Shown here: positions 23,801 through 38,702 of the stretch, in pieces
How the letters are laid out: the number at the start of each line of letters is the position of its first letter
Position numbering within the stretch: position 1 is the first letter of the stretch
DNA from: Phlyctochytrium arcticum
Lineage: Eukaryota; Chytridiomycota; Chytridiomycetes; Chytridiales; Chytridiaceae
Length of the DNA: 64,000 bases
Direction of reading: 5' to 3'
NCBI GenBank assembly: GCA_025602905.1
Contig: JAHLKI010000014.1
Coordinates: 248,001 to 312,000, forward strand
Notes under the pieces: generated by a model
Database searches by the model: none
What the model was told of the DNA's origin: nothing
Seen by the model: only the letters and a program-made list of their open reading frames with translations
Program-made: the position numbers and the translations under genes

Positions 23801-23937
23801 TCTGCATTCACCTCAAACAGTTAATTGCTGGGAATGAATTTATCTGGTGGATACACAACATGGCGAAGCCCCTCTCGGATGAAGACTTTGTAAGAGACGA
23901 AGATGAGGATGAGGAGATCACTGAGGAGCTGTGGTAA
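20834..23937 (+). CDS. Putative transposase, 1000 aa, family not recognised
   Basis: Exons 20834-21566, 21618-22535 and 22586-23937 join in phase (introns 51 and 50 nt). Near the N-terminus is a Cys/His cluster that looks zinc-binding: C31-x2-C34, C43-H44, H52, and C74-x2-C77 in FCKKCWNQL. A Thr/Pro-rich linker follows, with short near-repeats TFGSP / TFGSP / TIASP (about 21280-21330). The middle contains ITGDFYVWRNVMKILW and IVLCPWPDGMHIALNA, then a helical segment with LLPLFIRYRKRNYVTIVLHI. The layout resembles large uncharacterised eukaryotic proteins with a central Asp-bearing strand (for example DUF6589-like), which may be transposase-derived; this is recollection, not a search. A basic NLS-like AKKKRKK and an acidic C-terminus (DEDEDEEITEEL) follow. 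A GT at 23934 may add an alternative last exon. Confidence 0.8.
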
Positions 23938-24335
23938 GTAACTCACTGTGACCTACCGCATCTTGATCGTGCTGACACAAACGCGGACATAGATATGCAT
24001 CAATCGCCGGAATGACCGCACCAAATGCCCACAGCTTGTGTCAGTTCCTAGAGACATGTCTGAAATTTCATTCCTGCAATTTTTAACTGAATCTATCCAG
24101 GTCCAAGTCTCCAATCCTCCAACAAGCCCATCGCGGTTATACTCTCTTCTCAAAATTTTCGTAGAATAGACTAGTTTTATTACCAAAGCGTGAATTTTTT
24201 TTTGGAAACCTCAAATTTGACTTCATTGAAAGGGAATCATTCATATCAGTATGCCTATCTTTAAGGTTTTAATAGACGTTCTTCTGCTCAGAAAGTGTTC
24301 AGTCCACAGCTGCGCACAAGTTTGAGATCATTTAG

Positions 24336-24360
24336 CCTAAAATGGAACCCGTGCGCTGGG
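24336..24360 (-). repeat. Right terminal inverted repeat
   Basis: Perfect 25-base inverted copy of 20437-20461, ending in GTGCGCTGGG at the insertion boundary. Confidence 0.95.
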
Positions 24361-24368
24361 ACCAAAGC
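24361..24368. repeat. Right target-site duplication, ACCAAAGC
   Basis: Exact direct copy of 20429-20436, immediately outside the right inverted repeat. Confidence 0.92.
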
Positions 24369-24650
24369 CGTAATAAGTCATGTGACCCACTTTCCAAGAA
24401 TGGATAAATGGAAACGGCAGTTGCAATCTTGAAAGCGTCGACACAGATTCTGCGAATTTCGGCTTTCATTGGTTATATTCGACTGTTGTTTTTGGGTCAC
24501 TCTTAGCCTCTTAGCTGCGTGCATAGCATATTAGTCTTCAGCAAATTATCAAAAGTCTCAGCAACAACAGCGGGTCAGCCCTCATCTTGAACCAACTCGG
24601 GATAGAAGGCCCACCTTACCCGAATCGACAGAGGGAGCGGACAAGTCAAC

Positions 24651-26457
<1,807 letters not shown>

Positions 26458-26562
26458 TCAAGATGTAGCTTTTCTAATTACGATGCGTTTATGTACATGT
26501 CTCTTTAACCTATTTACAATCTCTATGCTCGACCCTCATGATGGATATTGCTTTCCATCCCA

Positions 26563-27454
26563 TCAAGACTCTCCAGCTTTTTCCTTCAGATCAGCGACCT
26601 GCGCTTCTAATATCTCCAGACGCGCATTGAGACGTTTGCGATACTCAATGTCCCATGCATTCATCAGTGGGCTGGCCCACTCTGGCACATTGACATTCTG
26701 ATTGACCTTGTCTCGGGCCCATATGAATAGAGAACCTAGGGGATCTATTTCAGCGGCTTCAACGACCTCTCCCGCATTTTCTCGCAAAATCTCCATGTCC
26801 CAGATCCGAGACAGACTGAATGCGCATTTATCGGGTTCAACTGCCGGAGGAGGGTTGATCGTATTCATGCGTTCTTGGACCGCACGCTTCAACCGCCAGT
26901 CTCGAGCCAAGAGATATGAGAACTGTCCACCACAGGCGAGAGCCGAGTACATGAGTGATCCAGCGATCATGGCCATAGGTCCACCTATGTCATATTCCGG
27001 ATGAGTATAAACAAAACCCATCTTTGTCAAAAACATCAAAACGTACGCCAAACAAGTCCAACACCCGCACCGACAAAGGCACCCGCGGCAACACTAGCAA
27101 TCATCTCATCCTTGTTGCGAGTACGATAGCTGTTGATCCCTTCTTGAGCGTTCTTTGCCAGACGATAATGTAAAACAACTTCCCGAATTCCTATTTCACC
27201 AATCAGTAAGCTGATTTTCTTCTTTGGTCAGAAAGAGGTCCTATAAACGTACCCAGAAATGGAGCGGTCAGAACGACCCAATTCGTGCCCATACTGAAAG
27301 CCCATGCTGCCCGGCTGTGGCCTCGATAGGAGGCCAGGATCGCCCCACAAGAGGCACCCGTAAGTCCTGCAGCCAGTGATCCTTGGGCGATTGTGGTCCA
27401 AGGGTCTCGTTTGAGCACTGCTGTTGATGCCGGAGGTGGTGTGTCCGTTGCCAT
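26563..27454 (-). CDS. Tim17-like multi-pass membrane protein, possibly a TIMMDC1-type factor
   Basis: Exons 27253-27454, 27047-27190 and 26563-26984 join in frame. The N-terminal part has Gly/Ala/Ser-rich hydrophobic segments with small-residue spacing (GSLAAGLTGASCGAILASYRG, ASVAAGAFVGAGVGLVWRGP, MAMIAGSLMYSALACGGQF), as in the Tim17/Tim22/Tim23 fold. The C-terminal third is soluble and charged, ending in a short coiled coil (LNARLEILEAQVADLKEKAG). An inner-membrane location and a role in import or complex I assembly are inferences only. No close family name recognised with certainty. Confidence 0.7.
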
Positions 27455-27707
27455 TTCTATTCAAACTTGTGGAAGTTTGGGTGCAAAATGTTTTGAGCTA
27501 GGAGAGCCAAGCGGAGTCGCGGGATCTCATTTCATATCGCTGTCATGGCAATTTCAAGGATGCCTCCGGTGATGCCTTGCGCATCGATCCTATGAATGAG
27601 TAGAATTATTTGCAAATCTGGCAAGTCTAGATCCCTGCAGAAATCCTTATAGGAACGAAGACCACACATGTTAAAATAATAAATAAAGGAACATCTATCT
27701 ACTGCTA

Positions 27708-28655
27708 TCAATTTGACTTTCGCTCGGCAGGACGAGCCGTGACCAAGCAGGTCAGACGGCAGCCGGCTTCATAAGAAGCTATGGGTTGAGGATCCGCCGA
27801 GAGATCAGAGTCCAAATTCCAGACTTTCACTCCCCCATCCGACGAACAAGATGCGGCAAAGGCAACCCCATTTTTGGTGAGGAAGACGTCCACGTCTTTT
27901 ACTCGGTTGTTGTGGCCAGTATTCCACTTGCTCTTCATCTGGCCGTCGGGAGACCAGATGGCCATAGTCCGGTCCTCAGAGCCTGTAATCACATACGCTT
28001 TTTTGGCGATGGTGGTGAAGGCGATGGCATTGATGCGGCCTGCTACCTTGATCTTCCCCCACACTTCCCCATCCTCGACCCCATAAATTTCCACGCTATC
28101 ATTCATCAGGACAGCGTAGGAGGAGCCTGACGGTGACCAACATACTCGTTCGGCTGCTTTGGGCAGTTTCATCGAATATGTACATGCCGCCCTCGCAAGG
28201 TCCCAGCACTTGAGAGTGCCATCTTGACCGACACTCAGCAGAACTTTCCCAGACGGGTGAATGTCGATGGAATTGACTGCCCGTTTATGGCCACTTAGAG
28301 TTTTCAAGACTTCCCAATCCCGGCACCTGACAATAGTAATATCCCCATCTTCTGAGGCCGTGAACAGATGCGTTTTGCCGAAAAATTTGAGACAAGTAAT
28401 TGAGCCGGAGTGGTGCATCAACGTTCCAACCTCCTTCCGCAGACGCAGGTCATACAATTTGACATGCTCATCGGTGGATCCAGTGGCCAAAAAACGAGAG
28501 TTCGCGGCAAGGGCTTTGATGCAAGAGATGTGTGCTGGGTAGATAAAGACGGGTTCTATGGATCCTTCACCAGTGGTCTTGACGTCCAAGCCGTAGAGCA
28601 AGCGTTCGTAGGTGCCAACGATTAATCGAAAGTCGTATCCAAAGTCGGTAGTCAT
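27708..28655 (-). CDS. MAK11: WD40-repeat protein Mak11 / PAK1IP1
   Basis: Single-exon beta-propeller of 315 aa. Mak11 works in assembly of 60S pre-ribosomal particles; the human counterpart is PAK1IP1. WD-like repeats are visible at SRFLATGSTDEHVKLYDLR, THLFTASEDGDITIVR, GKVLLSVGQDGTLKCWDL, KAYVITGSEDRTMAIWSPDG and FAASCSSDGGVKVWNLD. The opening (FRLIVGTYERLLYGLDV, then PAHISCIKALAANSRFLATG) and the VNSIDIHPSGKVLLSVG block are characteristic of this family rather than a generic WD protein. I start at the Met at 28655; 17 extra in-frame codons upstream look non-conserved. Confidence 0.88.
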   Translation of the reverse strand: MTTDFGYDFRLIVGTYERLLYGLDVKTTGEGSIEPVFIYPAHISCIKALAANSRFLATGSTDEHVKLYDLRLRKEVGTLMHHSGSITCLKFFGKTHLFTASEDGDITIVRCRDWEVLKTLSGHKRAVNSIDIHPSGKVLLSVGQDGTLKCWDLARAACTYSMKLPKAAERVCWSPSGSSYAVLMNDSVEIYGVEDGEVWGKIKVAGRINAIAFTTIAKKAYVITGSEDRTMAIWSPDGQMKSKWNTGHNNRVKDVDVFLTKNGVAFAASCSSDGGVKVWNLDSDLSADPQPIASYEAGCRLTCLVTARPAERKSN

Positions 28656-29197
28656 TTTGTTTTGTGTTGGTGGTTCAGAAAAGTTGAACTTGAAGAATGT
28701 CGTCAAAACGGCAGCGGGGCCTCTATTACGTTTTCCAAAAAGAAATAACCCTAACTTTTCGGGGCACGTGTTTTGACCTCAATGGCGAGAGGGGCTACTT
28801 TCCCACGGTGCCCCGGAAAGTATAGTCGTTCTGTTTCCCTAAAATGGTAGCGTTTCTATAGTTTTGAAAGTGTTTCTGCTGTATGCATTACATTCCGTGC
28901 CGTGAATCGTTTTAGTGTCTATTTTCGCTAAGATCACTACTTCGCGAATTCAAGTTGCTTGTTCCCTTTGACTTAGCCAGCCTTCAGTCACTCATTTTGT
29001 CCCGAATATTTGAGCCAGCCGGTTACATCTTTCAACAGGAAACAGAAATTCGTTGGATGTAAGGGGAGGATCTGGGGGCGTTCAGCTGCTTGTGCCTGGA
29101 AGAATCCATCAACGTTCACTTACATGTTACTGAATGTGATGATGTTGTGGATATCATGGGCTCCTGTTTCCCAGGTCCATGATATATTTTACATCCC
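28656..29197. other. Intergenic: MAK11 promoter side and MAD2 3' flank
   Basis: No coding signal on either strand over 540 bp. No repeat or RNA gene recognised. Confidence 0.4.
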
Positions 29198-30166
29198 TCA
29201 ATCTTCGCCCAGTCGGTAGGCAACCAGCCCATCCACTTTATGCACACTGGTTGAGAAGCTGCGAAGTTTCACTTGTTCGGCATTTTTGGTAATCAAGCGC
29301 GCATCAGAGTCCACCCATTCTGCGGGAACTTCCGCATCCTTGTCAGTATAAGCGAGGATGTTAAATGTACCTGAGAATATAAAAGATTTTAGACCTCCAA
29401 GGTATTTAAGGTGGACTCGGTGGACTCCTTCCACTCACATGGCTCGTCCAGCATTGGCAAGAATGTTACGCTGGCTGTGATTTGTCGCATAACCGCTGCA
29501 ATCTCTGCGTTTACCTCCTTTTCAGTTTTGGGGGCTTTTCGGGGTTGAGATGATACTGAGGATGGGGGAGCATTGGCTGGGGCATTTGGTGGGGTCCCGG
29601 CAAGTGGGTCGTTCTCAACTTGTATGTCAAAGGACCAACGCTCGACAACCTCTCGGGAATCTCTGGAGCTAATCACCATTACCATTCTAGAAATCTTGCT
29701 GGCGGCAATCCAAACTGTCATCATGATTTAGTACGTTACAAATGGCGTGCTATGTGTACGAATATACCGTTCAATTGCTCAAGGATATTGTTGAGATACG
29801 TCTGCACGCCGTCATCCGATGTCACAAGCAGATTTAGGCCATATTTCTTCACCATCCTAAAATCTAGGTGAAAGATGAACGCGTGAGTGAGTATAAACAA
29901 ATTTGGATTGGAAGATTGCTGCAGTCCAAACCTTCAGGAGGATATAATCCGCGCTGGAATAGGATGCTTCCAGATATGTGAGACCACGCTTCATTCATTT
30001 AGCATCAAGTTTCTCACCTGTTGATGCTGTATTCTGCCATAGTACAGTTAATATCCTGCAAAAAGAATTCGAAAACACCAGGCCAAAACTTACTGAAAAA
30101 CTCTACTACAATGTTGACCGAGCCCCTGAGGGTGATGGTCTTTCCTTTCTGCACTGTTATAGTCAT
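29198..30166 (-). CDS. MAD2: Spindle-checkpoint HORMA protein Mad2
   Basis: Binds Mad1 and Cdc20 at unattached kinetochores to restrain the anaphase-promoting complex. Six exons: 30094-30166, 30018-30033, 29932-29966, 29768-29863, 29439-29714 and 29198-29370, giving 222 aa, close to the usual 200-210. The sequence reads TITLRGSVNIVVEFFKYSIN, SILFQRGLYPPEDF, VKKYGLNLLVTSD, then VVERWSFDIQ and the safety-belt end. A Pro/Ala/Ser-rich insert of about 25 residues after VENDPLAG makes it slightly long. Exon 2 is a 16-nt microexon, required to restore KYSINS. Confidence 0.95.
30018..30033 (-). other. 16-nt internal microexon of MAD2
   Basis: Flanked by ...GGCAG and GTGAGA on the minus strand. It supplies the codons for YSIN plus two split codons. 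Without it, exon 1 and exon 3 cannot be joined in frame with the conserved KYxINSIL motif. Confidence 0.85.
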
Positions 30167-30368
30167 GATTCTGCTCTACTCAAAGTCTTTCCTGTTTATT
30201 GGTGATATTTTCGGTGGGTCCAAGCCGAATTATGTGTGAACGCGTTCGGACATGCCCGACGAGTTCGGACATGCACCGCGCGAGGTTCCTCTCGATCCTG
30301 GCTTTTGTGACAACGATTAGTCCAACCCTTCCCGAAATCAAAAAAGATACAGAGGGACGGTCGGCGGA

Positions 30369-33352
<2,984 letters not shown>

Positions 33353-33590
33353 AACTATTTACAAGATTTATCCTTCCTCGCCCTATGAACGCTAATTCTT
33401 TTTCCCCGGGCCGGGGGAAGGGGCAGACGATTTTTGTGCTTATTTTTTTGTATTTAATTTGAGTGTGTGATTTTCTGAATTTAACTTTTTTCGTTCTTTG
33501 CTCGCTTTGATTTGGGTTCTGCATTGTTACCGCCATCAGCCTACAAAATGAGCTGTCAGTTGTTTTGTAGGGGTCAAGATCTCTTTCCCA

Positions 33591-34345
33591 CTATATGCTG
33601 ACCTTTCGCTTCCTGGGAGTACGCGCGGCCTTTCCTTTGCGCTTTGATGTGCTCGCGGGCTTCACCAGTTCTTCATCACTGCCACCACCCATCCCTATCC
33701 CCGACCGAGATCCATTGCCTTTTGCATTCCGTGCTGCTGCTTTCCTAGAAGAATGGGGAATAGCTTCATAACTTAATTGTGCCTCCGACTCGGCATCAGA
33801 GTCGCTATCTTCCTCCTCATCCTCCTCCACCCCTTCGTCTTCGCTGCTTCTGCGGTGAAAACATTTAACCAAAGGCTTATTCGGTTTCAGCTTCATGACA
33901 GACACCGGACACACTAACCTATAGATTCCATCTTTTGGCGATACGTATACGATCAGATCAATGAGCAGTCTAAACAGCACGCGTCAGTGCACTTGACGCG
34001 TGAGTGGAGAAGAACTGCAACAAGATGTATTTACTGGTTTTCGGATTTGAGAGTTTTTATGTCTCGAGCAGCTCGGGTGAGCGTGCTCGTCAGGTCGGCC
34101 TGAACCTAAACGAGAATCGCCGTGGCATAAGGAAACAGGGCCAACGCATGGGATGTTTATTTGCTACATACATGACTAGCTTCACGATACCGGTCTTTGA
34201 TGAGGGCCAGCTTTTCCTTGTATGCGGCGCTCGGATCGGATGAGGAGGGGTACTGCTGCATTGATGGCTTTATGCCTGCATGTATAGTTCGAACAAAAAG
34301 GGTGTGTTTGTCATAGAAGAACGAGTGGTATATGGGATGGCGCAC
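33591..34345 (-). CDS. Basic nuclear-type protein, function unknown (exon structure partial)
   Basis: The last exon (about 33591-33850) encodes an acidic run (EDEGVEEDEEEDSDSDAESE) followed by a Ser/Gly and Lys/Arg-rich tail (STSKRKGKAARTPRKRKVSI) with nuclear-localisation character. A preceding exon (about 33920-33970) reads LLIDLIVYVSPKDGIYR. A further open segment at 34160-34345 starts with an ATG and reads SSDPSAAYKEKLALIKDRYREA. Whether that segment is the first exon of the same gene is uncertain because a clean join was not found. No family recognised; it is convergent with MCM7. Confidence 0.45.
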
Positions 34346-35002
34346 GCGCAGCCCCCCTTGACTCTTGGCCCTTGCACATTTGTATATAGATCTTTACATG
34401 CATTTATCAAACGAAAGACACTGTAACAGAAAGACTGTTGACGTCTTGGAATGGACTAGCTATCCTGATGCACTACATATTTGGTTTACATATTTGGGTA
34501 ACTCTTTCCAGACTGGACCGATGTTTATGATGGTACGTATGGGCGACTCTGGGAGGATGCTCGAGAACATACGATGCAGGAGCTTGGATCATAGAGTTCG
34601 CAGTCGAACGAGATGCATAGGTTGCATACTCGAGTATGTGTGGAAATTCTGCCTGATTCCCCACAGAGGCCCCCCAGAGGTACCGATCCTTAATCCCCTG
34701 TTCTACACTTGCTCGACCCTTCTCAGGAAGCCCGTTGCTCACTTCACCAAGTTCGACAGCATCCCGATGTACCAGCAGCTTCTTTTCAAGGAAGGCAGTG
34801 CCATGATCCAAGTATTGGATCGTTGGGAATCCTGGGCGCTGTGTCTTTTGGAAGTTTGGATTCTGAAATTGAAGCAGTGTGCGACCGTGTACACGGCGGG
34901 AAAATGGTCACGAGGGCAGCTGAACAACTTTGAACAACAAAGCGACGATTTCCCCCATCGCCCTCGCCCAATTCGTCCTAGATTCATCGCCAGAAACCAG
35001 TA
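34346..35002. other. Unresolved stretch, open on both strands
   Basis: Plus strand has one open frame of about 210 codons to 35003; minus strand has overlapping open frames from about 35000 to 34473, including FPTIQYLDHGTAFLEKKLLV. Neither resembles a family I know. The coding strand cannot be decided by eye. It may also just be the BCKDHB promoter region. Confidence 0.3.
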
Positions 35003-36475
35003 ATGCACCCTCCAGCACGACCTTCCTCGGCGCTGGCCAGTATGGTCCTTCGCCGCTGCTTCTCGTCGCGCTCGTCGGCAGCGTCTGTCCGTCCCGCGGC
35101 AAACATTGTGTCCCGGGCGGGCATGGCCTCGGCAGCGAGCCCCCCACCGGCAGAAGGATTCATGCCGGGAGTGGGTTCATCTGCCTATATTCTCAATTCG
35201 CGTGAACAAGTATTGGCCAACCCAGAGCTTGCAGCGGTCAAAAATGGTGCGTTTGCGAAAAAAGTCATTTGTTTATACACATCCCGATAACTTACTCTTA
35301 CTCACTCAGGCGAGACAAAGAAACTGAACCTTTTCCAGTCAGTCAACGAGGCTATGGATCTGGCGCTGGCGTCTGACGAGTCTGCAGGTTTGCTCCATGT
35401 CGGGTATTTGTGACAATTGTTCTTTTTCTGAACCGTTCAATAGTCATTTTTGGTGAGGATGTCGCATTTGGAGGTGTTTTCCGTTGCACGATGGGACTGC
35501 AGGAAAAGTACGGCAAGGATCGCGTCTTCAATACCCCCCTGACCGAGCAAGGTCTTGTCGGATTCGCGATCGGTGTTGCCGCCGTCGGATCCACCGCCAT
35601 CGCCGAAGTGCAATTCGCCGACTATGTATTCCCTGCCTTTGACCAGATCGTCAATGAGGCCGCAAAGTACCGTTACCGTTCTGGAAACCAGTTTGATTGT
35701 GGCGGTTTAACCATCCGAATGCCTTGTATGGCGGTCGGACATGGAGGACATTACCACTCACAGTCTCCAGAAGCGTACTTTGCTCATACCCCAGGATTGA
35801 AGGTCGTGATTCCCCGTTCACCAATTCAGGCAAAGGGCTTGCTGTTGGCTGCTGTTCGGGACCCCAACCCCGTCATCTTTATGGAACCCAAGATCCTTTA
35901 CCGAGCCGCTGGTGGGTGAACAGGTCCCTAATTACATCACAAGTACTTGGTGCTCACCGCTTTTCTCCCACAGTTGAGCAAGTCCCAGTGGATGACTACA
36001 CCCTCCCGCTTGGCAAGGCCGAGATTCTCAAGGAAGGCTCAGACGTCACAGTTGTTGGATACGGCTCACAGATTTACGTTCTTGAAAACGCCATCAAATT
36101 GGTTGAAAAGGAGATTCCTGGAGTGAAAATTGAGCTGATTGACTTGCGGTCCATCCTCCCGTGGGATGTCGAAACCATCGAAAAGGTAAGGGCCTACATT
36201 CCCTCCTAATTTAATTATAAACATCAAAAACTCATGTCCATCATCAGTCGGTAAACAAGACGGGCCGTCTTGTCATTGCTCATGAAGCCCCCGTGACGGG
36301 TGGATTCGGAGCAGAGATTGCATCTACGATCCAAGAGCGTTGTTTCCTCCGCCTGGAGGCCCCAATTCAACGGGTGTGTGGTTGGGACACACCCTTCCCC
36401 CTCATCTTTGAGAAGTTTTACGTGCCAAGTGCAGTTCGCTGTGCCGAGGGCATTCGTAAGGCGTTGAGCTTTTAG
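35003..36475 (+). CDS. BCKDHB: Branched-chain 2-oxoacid dehydrogenase E1 beta subunit, mitochondrial
   Basis: Beta chain of the thiamine-diphosphate E1 that decarboxylates the oxoacids of leucine, isoleucine and valine. Exons 35003-35246, 35310-35387, 35444-35911, 35974-36185 and 36248-36475 give 409 aa. An Arg/Ser/Ala-rich presequence ([18 protein letters not shown]) precedes the mature part; Met 14 at 35042 is an alternative start. Landmarks: [46 protein letters not shown] and [16 protein letters not shown], which distinguish it from pyruvate dehydrogenase beta. C-terminal transketolase domain: [22 protein letters not shown]. Confidence 0.96.
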
Positions 36476-36849
36476 GCAACAGTTTTGAATGCGCGGCTAC
36501 TCGCAGCCTCTGCATTCTTGCTTTTAGCATCCACATTTAGCCTAGTTTTAGGTTATCCGTTTCTTCTTTCAATTTTTTACTTGTTTTCATACTGGGATAG
36601 AATTAGAGCAACACATTCTGGTTGTCATGTCATCTACCACTTTTATCTAAAAATGTGTAATCCAAAACGAAACTACCAATCGACATGTCAGTAGATAAAG
36701 AGGTAATAAGTGCCAAATGGTAATTTACAAAAAAAAACAGCCTTGATAAAAGCAGAGATCCCCAATGCAAAACGACATTTGCATGTGGTCATATAACGAG
36801 TGAGAAATATATGCTAAAAATGGTATCACAGGTATACCCTAAAACCCAT
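36476..36849. other. Convergent 3' flanks of BCKDHB and MAF1
   Basis: A/T-rich, with a poly(A) stretch near 36729. No gene seen. Confidence 0.4.
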
Positions 36850-37905
36850 TCAAACATCCACTTGTTCCATGGTGTATTGCTCATACGACAACCCCCTAAA
36901 TGAATGTCAGCAAAAGAAGAGATTGTTTTGAAGATAAAAAAACCTACCGATCCTCATCGCCGTCATCGTAGGCATGGAGATCTTCAATGCTCTGGTCGGG
37001 TTCGTCAAGGAGGTAGAGTGAATTCTTCTCTTCTGGTTGTATCGGTGCTAGACAACTGGATGACAATGACTGGTGAGACAAGACTAAAACCGTCGAAGCA
37101 GATTTGGCATTGTTACCTGACGGCCCGAGCGGTGAAAAATACTATCCGCTTCAGTTTTCGATTTGTGAAAAAGTAGTAAAAGCTCCAGCTAGAATCTCAT
37201 TTAAGATAGTTACCCCGGCTCGAAAAAAGACCAACCACTTACAGATTTCCCTGGTCTTCCGCGTCCGGCTCGACGTCTCCATCTGGATTAAAACTGTACA
37301 TTTCGCATTCATTCAGATCTGCGACTTCATCAATGGCGGCCCATATTTTAGCTCCAACGGCATGGGCTACGCTATCAATTCCCAAATGGACCAGGAGCGT
37401 CGTGTTGACGGTGTTGGCCACGATACTAATGGGGACTTTACTGAACGATTCTGGGTTCAGATCACTTTTGATAAGCCCAGCAAAATCAGCATCAACATTG
37501 GAACATCAAGGAAGTCTGAAATATATACCTAAAATCATAATCCGGGAACGCCGCATTGAGCGTTGCCAGAAGATAGAAGAAGGTTTTTCTGGAGACGCGG
37601 TCGCCTAATGGACTGCCATTGTTCATATGCGGGGAGGTAGGTGATGCCCACGATCCAATTTCGACGCCCGCGTCGTGTGCGGCATACTTTTCGTCCACGT
37701 GTTTTTTCAAGCGTTTGTCTTCGTCCGTATTTTTGCCTAATGCAATAAGTCCGAAATTAGATTTTGATGCACATTGTTCTGCCAAGACTTTTGACATACA
37801 TGAATAAGCTTCGATGCGACCAAAGATGCGACAATCGCCCGTATCGATACACGAGAGCTGATTGTTGATGTTTTCCAGGGATTCGTTGTCGGTAAGGTAT
37901 TTCAT
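36850..37905 (-). CDS. MAF1: RNA polymerase III repressor Maf1
   Basis: Global negative regulator of RNA polymerase III, controlled by TOR-dependent phosphorylation. Exons 37529-37905, 37243-37464, 37122-37188, 36948-37069 and 36850-36895 close exactly to 277 aa. Landmarks: GRIEAYSCM (box A), RKTFFYLLATLNAAFPDYDF, VANTVNTTLL, IWAAIDEV and CEMYSFNPDGDVEPD (box B), WSFYYFFTNRKLKRIVFFTARA (box C). The acidic tail ends GLSYEQYTMEQVDV. I start at MKYLTDNESLENIN, the family N-terminus, although the frame is open further upstream. The intron after box C uses a GTCAGG donor. Confidence 0.95.
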
Positions 37906-38702
37906 TTTGATATAGATGTGTGAGTGGATATGGGCGTGATCGGGATACTCTTTAAAAGTCAAGTGTAGATGATGTGTTCAAATTATGTGTTGTGGGTGTC
38001 GTCGTCGGTGATGTTCTTGGTGTGAGCTGTGGTATTGTGAATGAGTCGGACAGTTGGAGAGCACACGTGGAATGCAGAATGGAAGTGAAAGGGTGGGACT
38101 TTATATATTGTATCGATCGTTTACAGCTTTGAATGGGTGCAAAGCAATAGTCCATAGTATGGTGGTAGGCCAAAACACTAGGTGAGTGAACCGAGTGCGG
38201 CGGCGGCGTGCGCGCAGGCGACTGATTCAGTAGACTCGGTCGATGCTTGGGGCCAGTATCAGCCTGCACACTTTCGTTTAAGGTCTTTGCGGAAGCTTCC
38301 AATGTAAATGCGTTCCGGGACAAGGCGGCCCTCTGGTGACTCTGACAGGAGGGTCAACAAACTCTCGGGAATCGTTTAGTCTTGCCGATATTTCTAAGTA
38401 GTACTGGGTGCCTATGGTCTCTGCGCAAGGGAAGCTATAGTCGGTCAAGGAAAAGCGGAGGGTCTTGCTCCGGACGATGAACGGTAAATTCGGTTAAAGA
38501 CCAGGGCCCAAGGATTTCGCCGTTTGGCTGCTGATGACCCACCGCGAGTTGCTGACGCACGTGCGCAGCCGGACGTGGCGCTGGTTGCGCAGCCAGCGCA
38601 GCACTTTGGGCATTTAGGACTTTTTCCCTGGGTCTGGGGGATATGGATTATTTTGAACTACAGGATATTGTATAAGGGAGGGTTTATGTATGTAGAGGGG
38701 CA
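37906..38702. other. Intergenic between MAF1 start and F-box gene end
   Basis: About 800 bp without coding signal. The part next to 37905 should be the MAF1 promoter. No repeat found. Confidence 0.4.

Larger units (their letters stand above)
20437..24360 (+). mobile_element. Intact DNA transposon, 3924 bp, 25-bp TIRs and 8-bp TSD, unassigned superfamily
   Basis: Bounded by perfect inverted repeats (20437-20461 and 24336-24360), beginning CCCAGCGCACGGGTTC from each end inward, and by a perfect 8-bp direct repeat outside them. It contains one gene (20834-23937) of three exons, with 397 bp of non-coding sequence from the left end to the ATG and 423 bp from the stop to the right end. Perfect ends, perfect duplication and an unbroken 1000-codon frame argue for recent insertion. 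Eight-base duplications are made by the hAT, P and KDZ (Kyakuja/Dileera/Zisupton) superfamilies. The TIR sequence and protein do not clearly match any of these to my eye. Confidence 0.93.
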
